From positions 496,001-560,000 of the forward strand of contig NZ_PUEJ01000004.1 of assembly GCF_002982075.1 (NCBI RefSeq): 64,000 nucleotides of DNA, given 5' to 3'. Both the position numbers and the translations under genes were made by a program. Positions within the stretch are counted from its first letter, which is position 1; each line of letters opens with the position of its first letter. Shown one piece after another: positions 37,160 to 46,937 of the stretch. Below the pieces are notes generated by a model. That model worked only from the letters and a program-made list of their open reading frames with translations. It was not told the DNA's origin and did no database searches. Source of the DNA: Labrys okinawensis (GTDB lineage: Bacteria; Pseudomonadota; Alphaproteobacteria; Rhizobiales; Labraceae).

Positions 37160-38506
37160 CTATTTCTTCAGGCTTGCCATATAGCCCTGATAATCCTTGT
37201 CGACGGCAGCGACGAAGGCCTCCGGCGTCTCTTCCTTGGCGATCACCCGGGTCAGGCCATCGGTCAGGGTCTTCAGCATGGTGGGGCTGGCCCAATCGGG
37301 ATAGTGGCCGAGGGCATTGGCGGCATTGACCGTATTCCACACCTTGATGGTCTCGCCGAGCAAGGCGGGGATCTGCACCTTGTCGGGCTTTTCGAGGGCT
37401 GCCACCGGCAGGTAGCCCGCCGCCGCCCAGGCTGCCGCGGCATCGTCGGACAGAAGGTAGTTGATATAGTCGGCGGCCAGGTCCTGCGTCGCCTTGTCCT
37501 TGGCGAGCGCCGTGATGGTCCAGGCCAGCTCGACCCCGCCGACCACGAGCGGATCCTTCACGCTGGCCGCGGGCGGCAGCGCCATGAAGTGGATGTCGGG
37601 ATTGGCCTGCATGTCGCCGAGCCGCCAGGTGCCGCTGATCAGAAAAGCACCCTGGCCGCCCACGAAGAGCTGCACGGCATCGTCATCCGCGATGCCCTGG
37701 AAACCGTCGTTGAAGGCTCCGCCATTGGCCCAATCCTGAACCTGCTTGGCGGCAGCGACATTGCCGGGCGTGTTCCAGCTGCCGCCCCGGCCATAGACGA
37801 GATCGTCGAGGCTCTTGCGGTCGGCGGCGCCGATCATGGCCTGCGACAGGGAGGCAAACATGTGCAGGGCCATGTCACCCTTGGTCGTGCCGAGGGTGAA
37901 GGGCGTGACGCCCTTGGCCTTCAGCGTCTCCACATCCTTGGCCAGTTCATCCAGCGTGGCCGGCGGCTTGTCGATGCCGGCTTCCTTCAGCACCTTGGCG
38001 TTGTAGTAAAGGCCGACCAGTTCGCCGAGCGCCGAAATGCCATAGGTCGGCCCCGTGCCGAATTCGCCCTTGTCGGACCAGCGGTCGCGCGCGAGCACGC
38101 CGTCGGACTGCTTCTTGTCCCAGCCATATTTGCTGATATAGGCGTCGAGGGGCAGCAGCAGCTTCTCCTTGACCAGGGCTCCCATCTGTTGCGCGCCCTG
38201 ATTGGCCTTGGTGACAGCCGGCCCTCCGCCGGAGGAGAGCGTCAGCTTGAGCGTCAGCCCCAGATCCTCGAAGGTGCGTGCCGTCCGGGCGATCTTCACG
38301 CCGGGATGGGCCGCCTCGAACTTGGCATTGATCTCCGAAATCACTTTGGCCTGGGACGGCAGAGCCTGATCGTCCCAGACGGTCAGCGTCTGCGCCCCGG
38401 CGCTCTCGGGGGCAGTTCCCCACCACAGGGCGGCGAGTGCCAGGGAAGGCAGGAGCCGACACAATACAAATCTGGTTCTCAAATACGACGTCCCCGTCCG
38501 CAACAT
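37160..38506 (-). CDS. Sugar ABC transporter substrate-binding protein (SBP_bac_1/UgpB-like)
   Basis: A 448-residue periplasmic protein with a Sec signal peptide (FVLCRLLPSLALAALWWGT, cleavage near AGA). The mature fold shows TLTVWDDQALPSQAKVISEI, the hinge TYGISALGELVGLYYNAKVL and the GAFLISGTWRLGDMQ ligand-site region typical of CUT1 proteins. The start at 38506 follows GGGAGGA. It is the first gene of the operon binding protein–permease–permease–dehydrogenase. Confidence 0.9.
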   Translation of the reverse strand: MLRTGTSYLRTRFVLCRLLPSLALAALWWGTAPESAGAQTLTVWDDQALPSQAKVISEINAKFEAAHPGVKIARTARTFEDLGLTLKLTLSSGGGPAVTKANQGAQQMGALVKEKLLLPLDAYISKYGWDKKQSDGVLARDRWSDKGEFGTGPTYGISALGELVGLYYNAKVLKEAGIDKPPATLDELAKDVETLKAKGVTPFTLGTTKGDMALHMFASLSQAMIGAADRKSLDDLVYGRGGSWNTPGNVAAAKQVQDWANGGAFNDGFQGIADDDAVQLFVGGQGAFLISGTWRLGDMQANPDIHFMALPPAASVKDPLVVGGVELAWTITALAKDKATQDLAADYINYLLSDDAAAAWAAAGYLPVAALEKPDKVQIPALLGETIKVWNTVNAANALGHYPDWASPTMLKTLTDGLTRVIAKEETPEAFVAAVDKDYQGYMASLKK

Positions 38507-38679
38507 CGGCAATTCCTCCCTGCGTTGCGTTTGCACCGGATACTCGCCGCCGCGGAGAAGAGCAGAAGCGGCAGCGTCTCTCTCATCGTCGGCGCTACCA
38601 TCATTGGGAAGCGTGCCCTTGGCAAGCTGCATTTGTAATACCAGTCCGCATTGGGCCTCACCCGCGGAACGACACCGGA

Positions 38680-38710
38680 CCGGAGGGTCGATCTCAGATC
38701 GGCCCTCCGG
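38680..38710. other. Stem-loop in the leader of the sugar ABC operon
   Basis: CCGGAGGGTCGATC (38680-38693) pairs with 38697-38710 with one mismatch around TCA. It lies about 175 bp before the binding-protein start in a 467-bp gap that also contains a RIME-like element; no gene is seen there. A regulatory or element-derived origin cannot be separated. Confidence 0.5.
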
Positions 38711-38800
38711 GAAATACTGCACCTTGCGGCACGAACGATGCCGACCGGAGGCCGACACTCCGCATCGCCAGCGCCTGCTTTGGCGAAATGCGACTGCAAT

Positions 38801-38906
38801 GCTATGGCATTTTGAGATTAGACGGCGTCACCACGAATCGCAAAGACGCGTTGAAACAAAGAGATAGAGCAAAAAGCGTTCACGCCTGAACGCTTTTTGC
38901 TCTAGG
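38801..38906 (+). repeat. RIME-like intergenic element with 18-bp perfect terminal hairpin
   Basis: Contains CACGAATCGCAAAGACGCGT, AACAAAGAGATAGAGC and a hairpin of arms 38865-38882 and 38887-38904 (18 bp, perfect) with a CGCC loop. Nearly the same order as the copies at 23597 and 39680. Confidence 0.85.
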
Positions 38907-38973
38907 TAAGGCCGGGTGGGAGAATCCGACCCTGGACCATTCCATCCCTCGAAGTCAGCACGGGAGCGCAGCC

Positions 38974-39573
38974 TTGGCCGAGAATCCTGTCATCCGTCCC
39001 GCCACCGAGGCCGACCGCCCTGCCCTCTACGAAATCTGCCTGCGCACGGCCGACAATGGTTCCGACGCCAGCCATCTCTATTCCGAGCCGCGCCTACCCG
39101 GCTTCATCTGGGCGGCGCCCTATCAGGCCATCGCCCCCGACTTCGCCTTCGTGCTCGATGCCGGCGGCGGAGCCGTGGGCTATGTCGTCGCCGCCCCCGA
39201 CACCGCTGCCTTCGCCGCCAGGCTCGAACGCGAATGGTGGCCCGATGTCCGCCGGCTCGTCGCCGGCCTCGCGCCGCGCACGGCCAGTGACGAAAGGGTT
39301 CTGGCCTTGATTCGCCAGCCGGAGACGAAGGATCCGGCCATGCTCGCCGGCTATCCGGCGCACCTCCACATCAATCTGCTGCCGCCGTTCCAAAGCAGCG
39401 GCTGGGGCCGTCGCCTAGTCGAAACCGAACTCGCGGCCCTGCGTGCCGGGGGCGTGCCGGGCTTGCACCTCGGCGTCAGTGCCGGCAACACCAAGGTGCT
39501 CGGCTTCTACGAAAAGCTGGGTTTCCGCGAGATCGCGCGGCCTGCGAGCATCTATATGGGCATGCGGCTGTAG
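38974..39573 (+). CDS. GNAT family N-acetyltransferase
   Basis: A 199-residue acetyl-CoA-dependent transferase. The GNAT fold is seen in IRPATEADRPALYEICLRTA, the acetyl-CoA loop region LLPPFQSSGWGRRLVETEL (Q/RxxGxG/A-like) and the final LHLGVSAGNTKVLGFYEKLG. The longer insertion between β3 and β4 resembles the acetyltransferase-like domain seen fused to O-GlcNAcase in eukaryotes. The TTG start at 38974 follows GGGAG. Flanked on both sides by RIME-like repeats; acceptor unknown. Confidence 0.83.
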   Translation: MAENPVIRPATEADRPALYEICLRTADNGSDASHLYSEPRLPGFIWAAPYQAIAPDFAFVLDAGGGAVGYVVAAPDTAAFAARLEREWWPDVRRLVAGLAPRTASDERVLALIRQPETKDPAMLAGYPAHLHINLLPPFQSSGWGRRLVETELAALRAGGVPGLHLGVSAGNTKVLGFYEKLGFREIARPASIYMGMRL

Positions 39574-39679
39574 CGGCGTCGGCGCGCACGGGTCCGTCCC
39601 GCCGGTCCCTTCGAATGCCGGGCTGACGCAACGTCTTTCCGGCTTCCCATGCGGCTCCTTCCGTTTTACCAACGGGGAG

Positions 39680-39781
39680 GCGTTTTGCGATTTGGCAGAA
39701 TCGCCACGAATCGCGAAGACGCATCGAACCAAAGAGTGAGAGCAAACGAGCGTTGCCGTCTAAACGCGCTTTGCTCCTGGA
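39680..39781 (+). repeat. RIME-like intergenic element, diverged copy
   Basis: Contains GCGTTTTGCGATTTGG, CACGAATCGCGAAGACGCAT and AACCAAAGAGTGAGAGCAAA and ends CGCTTTGCTC. It lies in the 243-bp gap before zwf and shares word order with the copy at 38801, about 0.9 kb away. Confidence 0.8.
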
Positions 39782-39816
39782 CGCCGCTCGGTGACAGTTC
39801 AATTCGGGAAGACATC

Positions 39817-41193
39817 ATGCCGGCACCGCATTCCGACGCTTTCGTTCTCTTCGGCGCCACGGGTGATCTCGCCTTCAAGCAGATCTTTCCGGCCCTTTAC
39901 GCCATGGTCCGCCGCAACGTGCTGACCGTTCCGGTCATCGGCGTCGCCTTCGATCCCTGGGATGTGGAGAAGCTGCGCGCCCGGGCCCGCGAGAGCACGG
40001 TGAAAGCCTATGGCGATGCCTTCGACGAGAGCGTATTCGCCCGGTTTTCCGATCTTCTCGGTTATGTCAGCGGCGATTATCGCAGCCCAGAGACCTTCGC
40101 CAAGCTGAAGGCGGCCCTGGGCCAGGCGAACCGCCCCCTGCATTATCTGGCCATCCCGCCGAGCCTGTTCGAAACGGTGGCTCAGGGCCTGCAGCAATCG
40201 GGCTGCGCCGCCAATGCCAGGCTGATGGTGGAAAAGCCTTTCGGGCATGACGAGGCCTCCGCCAAGGAGCTCAACGCCGTGCTGCATCGCTTCTTCGACG
40301 AGAGCGCCATCTTCCGCATCGATCATTATGTCGGTAAGGAAGCCATCCAGAACCTGCTCTATTTCCGCTTCGCCAATGCCTTCCTCGAACCGATCTGGAA
40401 TCGCAATTTCATCGAGAGCATTCAGATCACCATGGCCGAGAATTTCGGCGTGCAGGGCCGCGGCAAGTTCTATGACGAGGTCGGCACGATCAGGGACGTG
40501 ATCCAGAACCATCTCGTCAACGTCCTGATCCTGCTCGCCATGGAGCCGCCGGCCGGCCGGCTCGAGGACGATCTGATCGAGGAAAAGGTCAAGATCTTCA
40601 AGGCGATCCGCACGCTGACACCGCAGGACGTGGTACGCGGCCAGTTCGTCGGCTATCATGACGAGCCCGGCGTGGCGCCGAACTCCACCGTGGAGACCTT
40701 CGCCGCCGTCAGGATGTTCGTCGATTCCTGGCGCTGGGCGGACGTGCCGTTCTATATCCGCGCCGGCAAGAACCTGCCCGTGCGCTGCACCGAAGTGGTG
40801 GTCCGGTTCCGCAAGCCGCCGCACGACGTGTTCGCCGAACGGCTGCAGGGACCTGCCAACGAACTAAGGTTCCGCATCAATCCGCAGATCACCATCGGCC
40901 TCGGCTCACGCATCAAGGCGCCCGGCGAGAACCTGGTCGGCGAGCCGGTCGAGCTCGTGGCCGTCGACGACGGCACCGGCGACCTCGCCCCCTATGAGCG
41001 CCTGATCGGCGACGCCATGGAAGGCGACAACGCCCTGTTCACCCGGCAGGACGCCGCCGAAATCGCCTGGCGTATCTTCGATCCCGTCATCGGCAATGTC
41101 GTGCCCGTCACTCCCTATCAGCCCGGCAGCTGGGGACCACCGACCATGGCCGGCTTCGAGCCGCCTTTCGGCTGGGTCGACCCGACGGTGTGA
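39817..41193 (+). CDS. zwf: Glucose-6-phosphate 1-dehydrogenase
   Basis: A 458-residue enzyme that oxidises glucose 6-phosphate to 6-phosphogluconolactone with NAD(P)+. The coenzyme loop GATGDLA is at residues 13-19, the EKPFG motif is present, and the active site RIDHYVGKE supplies Asp169, His170 and Lys174. Substrate contacts appear in [12 protein letters not shown] and RAGKNLP. The start at 39817 was chosen over upstream codons within the repeat. No pgl or edd neighbours are present, so it is a stand-alone and possibly secondary zwf copy. Confidence 0.94.
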   Translation: MPAPHSDAFVLFGATGDLAFKQIFPALYAMVRRNVLTVPVIGVAFDPWDVEKLRARARESTVKAYGDAFDESVFARFSDLLGYVSGDYRSPETFAKLKAALGQANRPLHYLAIPPSLFETVAQGLQQSGCAANARLMVEKPFGHDEASAKELNAVLHRFFDESAIFRIDHYVGKEAIQNLLYFRFANAFLEPIWNRNFIESIQITMAENFGVQGRGKFYDEVGTIRDVIQNHLVNVLILLAMEPPAGRLEDDLIEEKVKIFKAIRTLTPQDVVRGQFVGYHDEPGVAPNSTVETFAAVRMFVDSWRWADVPFYIRAGKNLPVRCTEVVVRFRKPPHDVFAERLQGPANELRFRINPQITIGLGSRIKAPGENLVGEPVELVAVDDGTGDLAPYERLIGDAMEGDNALFTRQDAAEIAWRIFDPVIGNVVPVTPYQPGSWGPPTMAGFEPPFGWVDPTV

Positions 41194-41223
41194 GGGGCCG
41201 CCTATGAAGGGCGACACTGAGCT

Positions 41224-41318
41224 TTGTCATGCCCGGGCTTGACCCGGGCATCCATTGCAGTGCCCGGCGCGATGGCGAGAAAAGACCGGGATTGCCGGGT
41301 CAAGCCCGGCAATGACAA
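41224..41318. repeat. Imperfect 30-bp inverted repeat of the GTCATNCCCGG family
   Basis: Arms 41224-41253 and 41289-41318; each arm is itself a palindrome (CCCGGGCTTGACCCGGG and CCGGGTCAAGCCCGG). Lies between zwf and the converging PASTA-like gene. Confidence 0.75.
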
Positions 41319-41358
41319 CGGTCGCGCGAGTTCAAGCCCGCTTGCGCCGGCCGAAGCC

Positions 41359-42249
41359 TCAGTTGCACTTCACGGCGTAGTCCGTCACCGAGGGGTAGTC
41401 GTTGTCGCCGGCCGTGGTGACCGAGAGGGTGCCCGCCTCGCTGCGATAATTGTAGCTGCAATAACCAAGGCCGGTGCCCGAGCAGGCCTCCGCCTCGACC
41501 ACGCCGAGCTTGACCAGATCGGCGACACGGCTGTCCGCACGATCCTGTTCGCTCGACGGCACGGGCACCCAGCCATTCGCCCGCAGCGCGGCGCGCGCCT
41601 TGTCGATCGACATGTTGTTGATGTTCGGCACTTTGGCGCGGCCACCGCAGACGCTGTCATTGGCCGCTACCGGGTTGAACTCGAACTTGTAGTCGTCGAT
41701 CGAGCGGATGTCGCCGAGCGGCGTGGCGAGATAATCGCCGTCGAGAACCCGGACACCACCTCCTTCGAGTGCCTCGAGGCGGCCCAGCGTCGCCTTGGCC
41801 CCCTTTTCGGCATAGAGCAAAGCAACGAGCTTGCTGCCGTCGAAAACACCGACATTGCCGTCATTGACAAGACAGGTACCGCTGGTGCCCGGCTCGAACC
41901 CGCCGGCGAAGCTCACGGCGCGCAGGGCGGTCCCCAGCTTGGCCTCGCCTGTCACGGCCCAGCCGCGATCAGCCACGAGGCGGCCGGCCTCGGAGGTCGG
42001 CTTGACGGTCAGATGGCTGCACTCGTCCGCTCCTTCCACCGGCCCGGGGGCACGCGGCAAGGTCGTCAGAAGGCGGAACACCACGCCCTTGACCTCGCTG
42101 CTGGTGGAGGGCGGCTCGTCCCCCATTCCCATCGCCGCGGCCAGAGCCGGAGCCGCCGAGGCACCCAGCATCAAGACACCTGCCAAAGATGCAGCAAGGA
42201 AAGTACGCCCTCTCCCGGTGATCGCTACAGCCCGCCGTCCATCCGTCAT
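41359..42249 (-). CDS. Secreted protein with a C-terminal PASTA-like motif
   Basis: A 296-residue exported protein. The signal segment is FLAASLAGVLMLGASAAPAL with a cleavage site near ALA. No family is recognised for residues ~40-200. Near the C-terminus VPNINNMSIDKARAALRANG resembles the start of a PASTA repeat, followed by Cys-containing sequence that ends YAVKCN. The second of two tandem ATGs was chosen (42249) for spacing from GGAG. The role is unknown; a cell-envelope binding protein is plausible. Confidence 0.65.
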   Translation of the reverse strand: MTDGRRAVAITGRGRTFLAASLAGVLMLGASAAPALAAAMGMGDEPPSTSSEVKGVVFRLLTTLPRAPGPVEGADECSHLTVKPTSEAGRLVADRGWAVTGEAKLGTALRAVSFAGGFEPGTSGTCLVNDGNVGVFDGSKLVALLYAEKGAKATLGRLEALEGGGVRVLDGDYLATPLGDIRSIDDYKFEFNPVAANDSVCGGRAKVPNINNMSIDKARAALRANGWVPVPSSEQDRADSRVADLVKLGVVEAEACSGTGLGYCSYNYRSEAGTLSVTTAGDNDYPSVTDYAVKCN

Positions 42250-42414
42250 CATGGTCTCCACTGCAGCCGATTCACGGGATCGGCGCAGGCGCCAAGATAT
42301 CGGCACGCGGCGACAAGACAATCGCTGCGATGCGCAGTTTCAAGCTCTGCTGGGGATAGAGGTTTCGCAGGGAACACGGCGGTCTTCGGTCAAGGCAAGA
42401 CAAGGCGCGACCGG

Positions 42415-42437
42415 CCTTCTCCCCTGCGGGGAGAAGG
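42415..42437. repeat. Palindrome near the end of putA
   Basis: CCTTCTCCCC (42415-42424) and GGGGAGAAGG (42428-42437) flank TGC perfectly. It lies 33 bp past the putA stop on the minus strand and shares its word with the hairpin at 37099-37120. It may terminate putA transcription. Confidence 0.65.
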
Positions 42438-42469
42438 TGCGGTGCGCCTCTACCGGCACCTCCTATCGA

Positions 42470-45400
42470 TCACCCGATGGTCATCAGGCTGGCATTGCCG
42501 CCGGCGGCCGTGGTGTTGATGGAGGTGGAAACTTCTTCCAGGAGCCAGTTGAGGCAGTAGGCGTCCGCCTTCGCCGCCAGCTCCTGAGAGGAGGCTGCCT
42601 GGACCAGAACGAGCGGGCCCGGCAGGGCGGCGATGGCCTTGCTCGCCTCCTGGATCTGCTCCGGACTTCCCTCGACCAGGGCTCCGGCGAACGGCCCGGA
42701 CGTCGTCCAGTCCTTGCTCCAGCTCACCCGCGCCGCCACGCTGGCCGGGAGATTCTTGAGCACGGACTGCAGCCCGCAGGCCATGTCGATCACCACGCTG
42801 TTGCCGGTGGCGAGCGCAGCGGTGAGCTGCCGATGCAGGCCGATCTCGGTCTGCGGCACCAAGAGGATGCTGCCGCGCGGATGCAGGGCGTAAAGGTTGC
42901 GCTCACCGACGGGCCCGGTCAGCTCGATCTCCAGGCCCAGGGCCGAGTCGCCACCGATCTCCCGCGCATCCTGGGCCAGATTGTTCATGCCCCGCTGCCC
43001 CAGCCATTTGGCGAAGTCGGTCAGGGCGGGATCGGTATGGACCGTGCTGTGCCGCGGGGGAATCGGCGGGATATCGACCAGGCGCCCGAGATAGAGAGGG
43101 CCGCCCGCCTTGGGGCCGGTGCCCGACAGGCCGCGTCCGCCGAAGGGCTGCACCCCGACGACGGCTCCGATCGTGTTGCGGTTGATATAGACATTGCCGA
43201 CCCTCACCAGGCTGGTGACATGGGCGATGGTCTCGTCGAGGCGGGTGTGCAGGCCGAAGGTCAGGCCATAGCCGGTGGCATTGATTTGATCGATGAGGCG
43301 TTCGAGATCGTCCCGCTTGTAGCGCACCACATGCAGCACCGGCCCGAAAACCTCGCGCTCGAGATCGGCCAGTTCGTTGATCTCGATGATGGTCGGCGCC
43401 ACGAAGGTACCGCGCAGGGTTTCCTGGCCGAGTGCCAGCTGCTCGACCTTGCGGCCGCGGGCGCGCATCGCCTCGACATGGGCCTCGATGGTCGCCTTGG
43501 CCTCGGCGGTGATGACCGGACCGATATCGATCTTCAAACTGTCGGTCGAACCGATGCGCAGCTCCTTCAGCGCGCCCTTGAGCATGGTAAGGGTGCGGTC
43601 GGCGACATCCTCCTGCAGGCAGAGCACGCGCAGGGCCGAGCAGCGCTGTCCGGCGCTGTCGAAGGCGGAGGCGATCACGTCCGCCACCACCTGTTCGGCC
43701 AAGGCCGAGGAATCGACAATCATAGCATTCTGGCCGCCGGTCTCGGCGATCAGCGGGATCGGCTTGCCATGGGAACCAAGGCGCGTGGCAAGCTGGGTCT
43801 GGATCAGGCGTGCCACCTCGGTCGAGCCGGTGAACATCACACCCGCGGTCTCAGGCGCGGCGACCAGCGCCGCGCCGACCCGGCCGTCTCCCGGCAGGAG
43901 CTGCAGGGCATCGGCGGGCACGCCGGCCTCATGCAGAATGCGCACGGCCTGGGCCGCGATCAGCGGCGTTTCTTCCGCCGGCTTGGCCAGCACGGCATTG
44001 CCCGCCACCAAAGCGGCGGCAACCTGGCCGGAGAAGATCGCCAGCGGGAAGTTCCACGGGCTGATGCAGACGACCGGCCCCAGCGGCCTGTGGGCGACGC
44101 CGAGCGTGCGGCGGGCCTGGTCGGCATAATAGCGCAGGAAATCGATGGCCTCGCGCACCTCGGCAATGGCGTTCGGCATGGACTTGCCCGCCTCGCGCAT
44201 GATCAGGCCGAGCAGCACCGGCATCTCGCTCTGCATGATGTCGGCGGCCCGCCCCAGTGAGGTCGCCCGTTCGGCGGGCGACCAGCGGGACCAACCCTGC
44301 ATCGCCTTCTGCGCATTCGCCATCGCCATGGTGACATCGGCCTCGGTAGCCTCGGTCACCCGCCCGACGACATCGTCGTGGTTTCCCGGATTGAGCACGG
44401 GTCGGCTCTCCCCGCCGCTCTTGGCGCCGGCGAGCTGCGGCACGGAGGTCCAGGCCCGGCCGGCGCTCTCCTTGAGGATCATACCGATCTCGGCCAGCGT
44501 CGTTTCGTTGGAGAGATCGAGCCCGGCGGAATTGGCGCGCTCGTCATAGAGGTCTGCCGGCAGGGAAATCTGGTCGTGCCGCGCACCGACCACCGCCATC
44601 GACCGCACCATTTCGACGGGATCGGCGATCAGTTCGTCGACCGAGACATTGCTGTCGCCGATGCGGTTGACGAAGGAGGAGTTCGCGCCGTTTTCCAAGA
44701 GACGACGCACCAGATAGGCAAGCAGCGTCTCATGTGTGCCGACGGGCGCATAGATGCGGGCCGGCCGGCGCAACTTGTGCGCCCCGACCACCTCGTCATA
44801 GAGCGGCTCGCCCATGCCGTGCAGGCACTGGAACTCATATTGGCCGGTTTTGAAATCGGGGCCCGCCAGATGATAGATGGTGGCGAGCGACTGGGCATTG
44901 TGCGTGGCGAATTGCGGGAAGACGGCGTCGGTGGCCGCGAGCAGCTTGCGCGCGCAGGCGATGTAGGAGACGTCCGTGTGCACTTTGCGGGTGAAGACGG
45001 GAAAGTCGGCGAGGCCGTCGACCTGCGCCCGCTTGATCTCGGCATCCCAATAGGCGCCCTTGACCAGGCGCACCATCACGCGGTGCCCGGTGCGGCGCGC
45101 CAGATCAATGATGAAGTCGAGCACGAAGGGGCAGCGCTTGCCATAGGCCTGCACCACGAAGCCGATGCCGTCCCAGCCCTTGAGGTCGGGGTCCTCGCAC
45201 AGGCTCTCCAGGAGATCGAGCGAGAGCTCCAGTCTGTCGGCCTCCTCGGCATCGATGTTGAGGCCGATGTCGTACTGCTTGGCGATCCCGGCCAGCGCCT
45301 TCACTCTGGGCAGCAATTCCGCCATCACGCGCTCGGCCTGGGCGCGGACATAGCGCGGATGCAGTGCCGAGAGCTTGATGGAAATGCCAGGCCCTTCATA

Positions 45401-46180
45401 GATGCCGCGGCCGGCCGAGGCACGGCCGATGGCATGGATGGCGGTCTCGTAGTCCTTGTAATAACGCTCGGCATCGGCGGCCGTCGTGGCTGCCTCGCCC
45501 AGCATGTCGTAGGAATAGCGAAAACCCCTCTCCTCCAGCGGGCGGGCGCGCTTGAGGGCTTCGGCGATGGTCTCGCCGGTGACGAACTGCTCTCCCATCA
45601 TGCGCATCGCCATGTCGACGCCGCGGCGGATCACCGGCTCGCCGCAGCGGGCGATCAACCGCGTCAGCGCCGCCGACAGGCCGCGGTCGTTCACCGTATT
45701 CGACAATTTGCCGGTGACGACCAGGCCCCAGGTCGCGGCGTTGACGAAGAGCGAACGGCCGCCACCGACATGGGAGCGCCAGTCGCCATCGGCGATCTTG
45801 TCGCGGATCAGCGCGTCTCGCGTAGCCATGTCGGGGATGCGCAGCAGGGCCTCGGCCAGGCACATCAGCGCCACACCTTCCTGGCTGGAGAGCGAATACT
45901 CATGCACCAGCGCCTCGACCCCACCGCCCCGGCGCTTGGCGCGCAGGGCCTCGATCAGCTTGCGCGCTGTGGCGCTGATCGCTTCCCTGACACCCGCCGG
46001 CATGTCGGCCTGTTCCAGCAGTGCCGCCACGCACTCTTCCTCGGAGCGCCGATAGGCCGCCGTGATCGCCTGACGCAGCGGTGTCTGCGGCCGGATCGGC
46101 GGCGCAAAATCGGCAAAGGGCGTGGCGGCTGTCGGGGGATTCTGCAAGGAAGCTTGGCTGAATGCGGCAGATGTCGTCAT
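42470..46180 (-). CDS. putA: Bifunctional proline dehydrogenase / L-glutamate γ-semialdehyde dehydrogenase
   Basis: A 1236-residue PutA that oxidises proline to glutamate in two channelled steps and feeds electrons to quinone. After an N-terminal arm the PRODH barrel (about residues 180-480) contains YDIGLNIDAEEADRLELSLD and VMVRLVKGAYWDAEIKRAQ. The ALDH domain (about 560-1000) has WNFPLAIFSGQVAAALVAGN, AETGGQNAMIVDSSA and the catalytic Cys in SAGQRCSALRVLCLQ. A C-terminal ALDH-superfamily-like domain follows. No ribbon-helix-helix is present, so this PutA does not repress its own gene; the divergent Lrp regulator does that job in such bacteria. Confidence 0.96.
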   Translation of the reverse strand: MTTSAAFSQASLQNPPTAATPFADFAPPIRPQTPLRQAITAAYRRSEEECVAALLEQADMPAGVREAISATARKLIEALRAKRRGGGVEALVHEYSLSSQEGVALMCLAEALLRIPDMATRDALIRDKIADGDWRSHVGGGRSLFVNAATWGLVVTGKLSNTVNDRGLSAALTRLIARCGEPVIRRGVDMAMRMMGEQFVTGETIAEALKRARPLEERGFRYSYDMLGEAATTAADAERYYKDYETAIHAIGRASAGRGIYEGPGISIKLSALHPRYVRAQAERVMAELLPRVKALAGIAKQYDIGLNIDAEEADRLELSLDLLESLCEDPDLKGWDGIGFVVQAYGKRCPFVLDFIIDLARRTGHRVMVRLVKGAYWDAEIKRAQVDGLADFPVFTRKVHTDVSYIACARKLLAATDAVFPQFATHNAQSLATIYHLAGPDFKTGQYEFQCLHGMGEPLYDEVVGAHKLRRPARIYAPVGTHETLLAYLVRRLLENGANSSFVNRIGDSNVSVDELIADPVEMVRSMAVVGARHDQISLPADLYDERANSAGLDLSNETTLAEIGMILKESAGRAWTSVPQLAGAKSGGESRPVLNPGNHDDVVGRVTEATEADVTMAMANAQKAMQGWSRWSPAERATSLGRAADIMQSEMPVLLGLIMREAGKSMPNAIAEVREAIDFLRYYADQARRTLGVAHRPLGPVVCISPWNFPLAIFSGQVAAALVAGNAVLAKPAEETPLIAAQAVRILHEAGVPADALQLLPGDGRVGAALVAAPETAGVMFTGSTEVARLIQTQLATRLGSHGKPIPLIAETGGQNAMIVDSSALAEQVVADVIASAFDSAGQRCSALRVLCLQEDVADRTLTMLKGALKELRIGSTDSLKIDIGPVITAEAKATIEAHVEAMRARGRKVEQLALGQETLRGTFVAPTIIEINELADLEREVFGPVLHVVRYKRDDLERLIDQINATGYGLTFGLHTRLDETIAHVTSLVRVGNVYINRNTIGAVVGVQPFGGRGLSGTGPKAGGPLYLGRLVDIPPIPPRHSTVHTDPALTDFAKWLGQRGMNNLAQDAREIGGDSALGLEIELTGPVGERNLYALHPRGSILLVPQTEIGLHRQLTAALATGNSVVIDMACGLQSVLKNLPASVAARVSWSKDWTTSGPFAGALVEGSPEQIQEASKAIAALPGPLVLVQAASSQELAAKADAYCLNWLLEEVSTSINTTAAGGNASLMTIG

Positions 46181-46343
46181 GGCGATCTCGCTCTTGAAAA
46201 CGTCAGGTGCCATTGGCCCGGATTGGCGATGATACCTCGCGTCGCAGCGATCACATAGCACGCCCGGCATTTGCGTTTTTGCCAAGATCATGCGCATTTA
46301 TAGGCGATATCACTTTTGTTTGAGCCTCACTCAGGATTTTTGA

Positions 46344-46820
46344 ATGGCAAAAGCGACTGAGACAGGAAATCTGGATAGCTATGATCGCAAGATCATCGAC
46401 GCGCTGGTCGAAAACGGCCGCATCTCCATCACCGAACTGTCTGAAAAGATTGGGCTTTCCAAGACACCGTGCCATCAGCGCCTGAAGCGCCTGATCGACG
46501 AGGGCTATATCCGCGGCTTCCGCGCCATCCTCGATTCCGGCAAGATGGGGCTCGACCATATCGCCTATACCGAGGTGAAGCTTTCGGACACGCGCGAAGC
46601 CGCGCTCAAGGCCTTCAACGCAGCGGTGTTCAAGATCCCGGAAGTCGAGGAATGCCACATGATCGCAAGCTCCTACGACTATCTCCTCAAGGTGCGCACC
46701 GCCAATATCCGCCGCTATCGCCAGGTGCTGGGCGAGCGCATCTCAAGCCTGCCCCATGTCGCCAACACGTCCACCTTCGTGGTGATGGAATCGGTCAAGG
46801 ACACCGACCTGGTGCCGTAG
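46344..46820 (+). CDS. putR: Lrp/AsnC-family regulator, probable proline-responsive activator of putA
   Basis: A 158-residue regulator: N-terminal HTH (LDSYDRKIIDALVENGRISI, then LSEKIGLSKTPCHQRLKRL) and a RAM ligand domain with EVEECHMIASSYDYLLKVRT. It is divergent from putA with a 163-bp AT-richer gap, the same arrangement as PutR of rhizobia and Agrobacterium, which activates putA in the presence of proline. The function is assigned from family and position. Confidence 0.88.
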   Translation: MAKATETGNLDSYDRKIIDALVENGRISITELSEKIGLSKTPCHQRLKRLIDEGYIRGFRAILDSGKMGLDHIAYTEVKLSDTREAALKAFNAAVFKIPEVEECHMIASSYDYLLKVRTANIRRYRQVLGERISSLPHVANTSTFVVMESVKDTDLVP

Positions 46821-46830
46821 GTAGTGGTGA

Positions 46831-46900
46831 GGCGGGTCTTCGGATCCGCCTGGAAACACCATTCTAGCCGGAGAGCTTCTGCCGGATCTCAAGACCCACC
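46831..46900. repeat. Imperfect 20-bp inverted repeat after the Lrp gene
   Basis: 46831-46850 and 46881-46900 pair with a few mismatches (GGCGGGTCTT with AAGACCCACC). It separates the Lrp gene from the converging TetR gene and could stop transcription from either side. Confidence 0.5.
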
Positions 46901-46937
46901 CTCCCCCGCTCACGCCCCTTCACATGGGCCAGCGCCT

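Noticed and set aside
38680..38710. Riboswitch in the leader of the sugar ABC operon
   Set aside because: A single hairpin without a recognisable aptamer core; it could equally be a dispersed palindrome.
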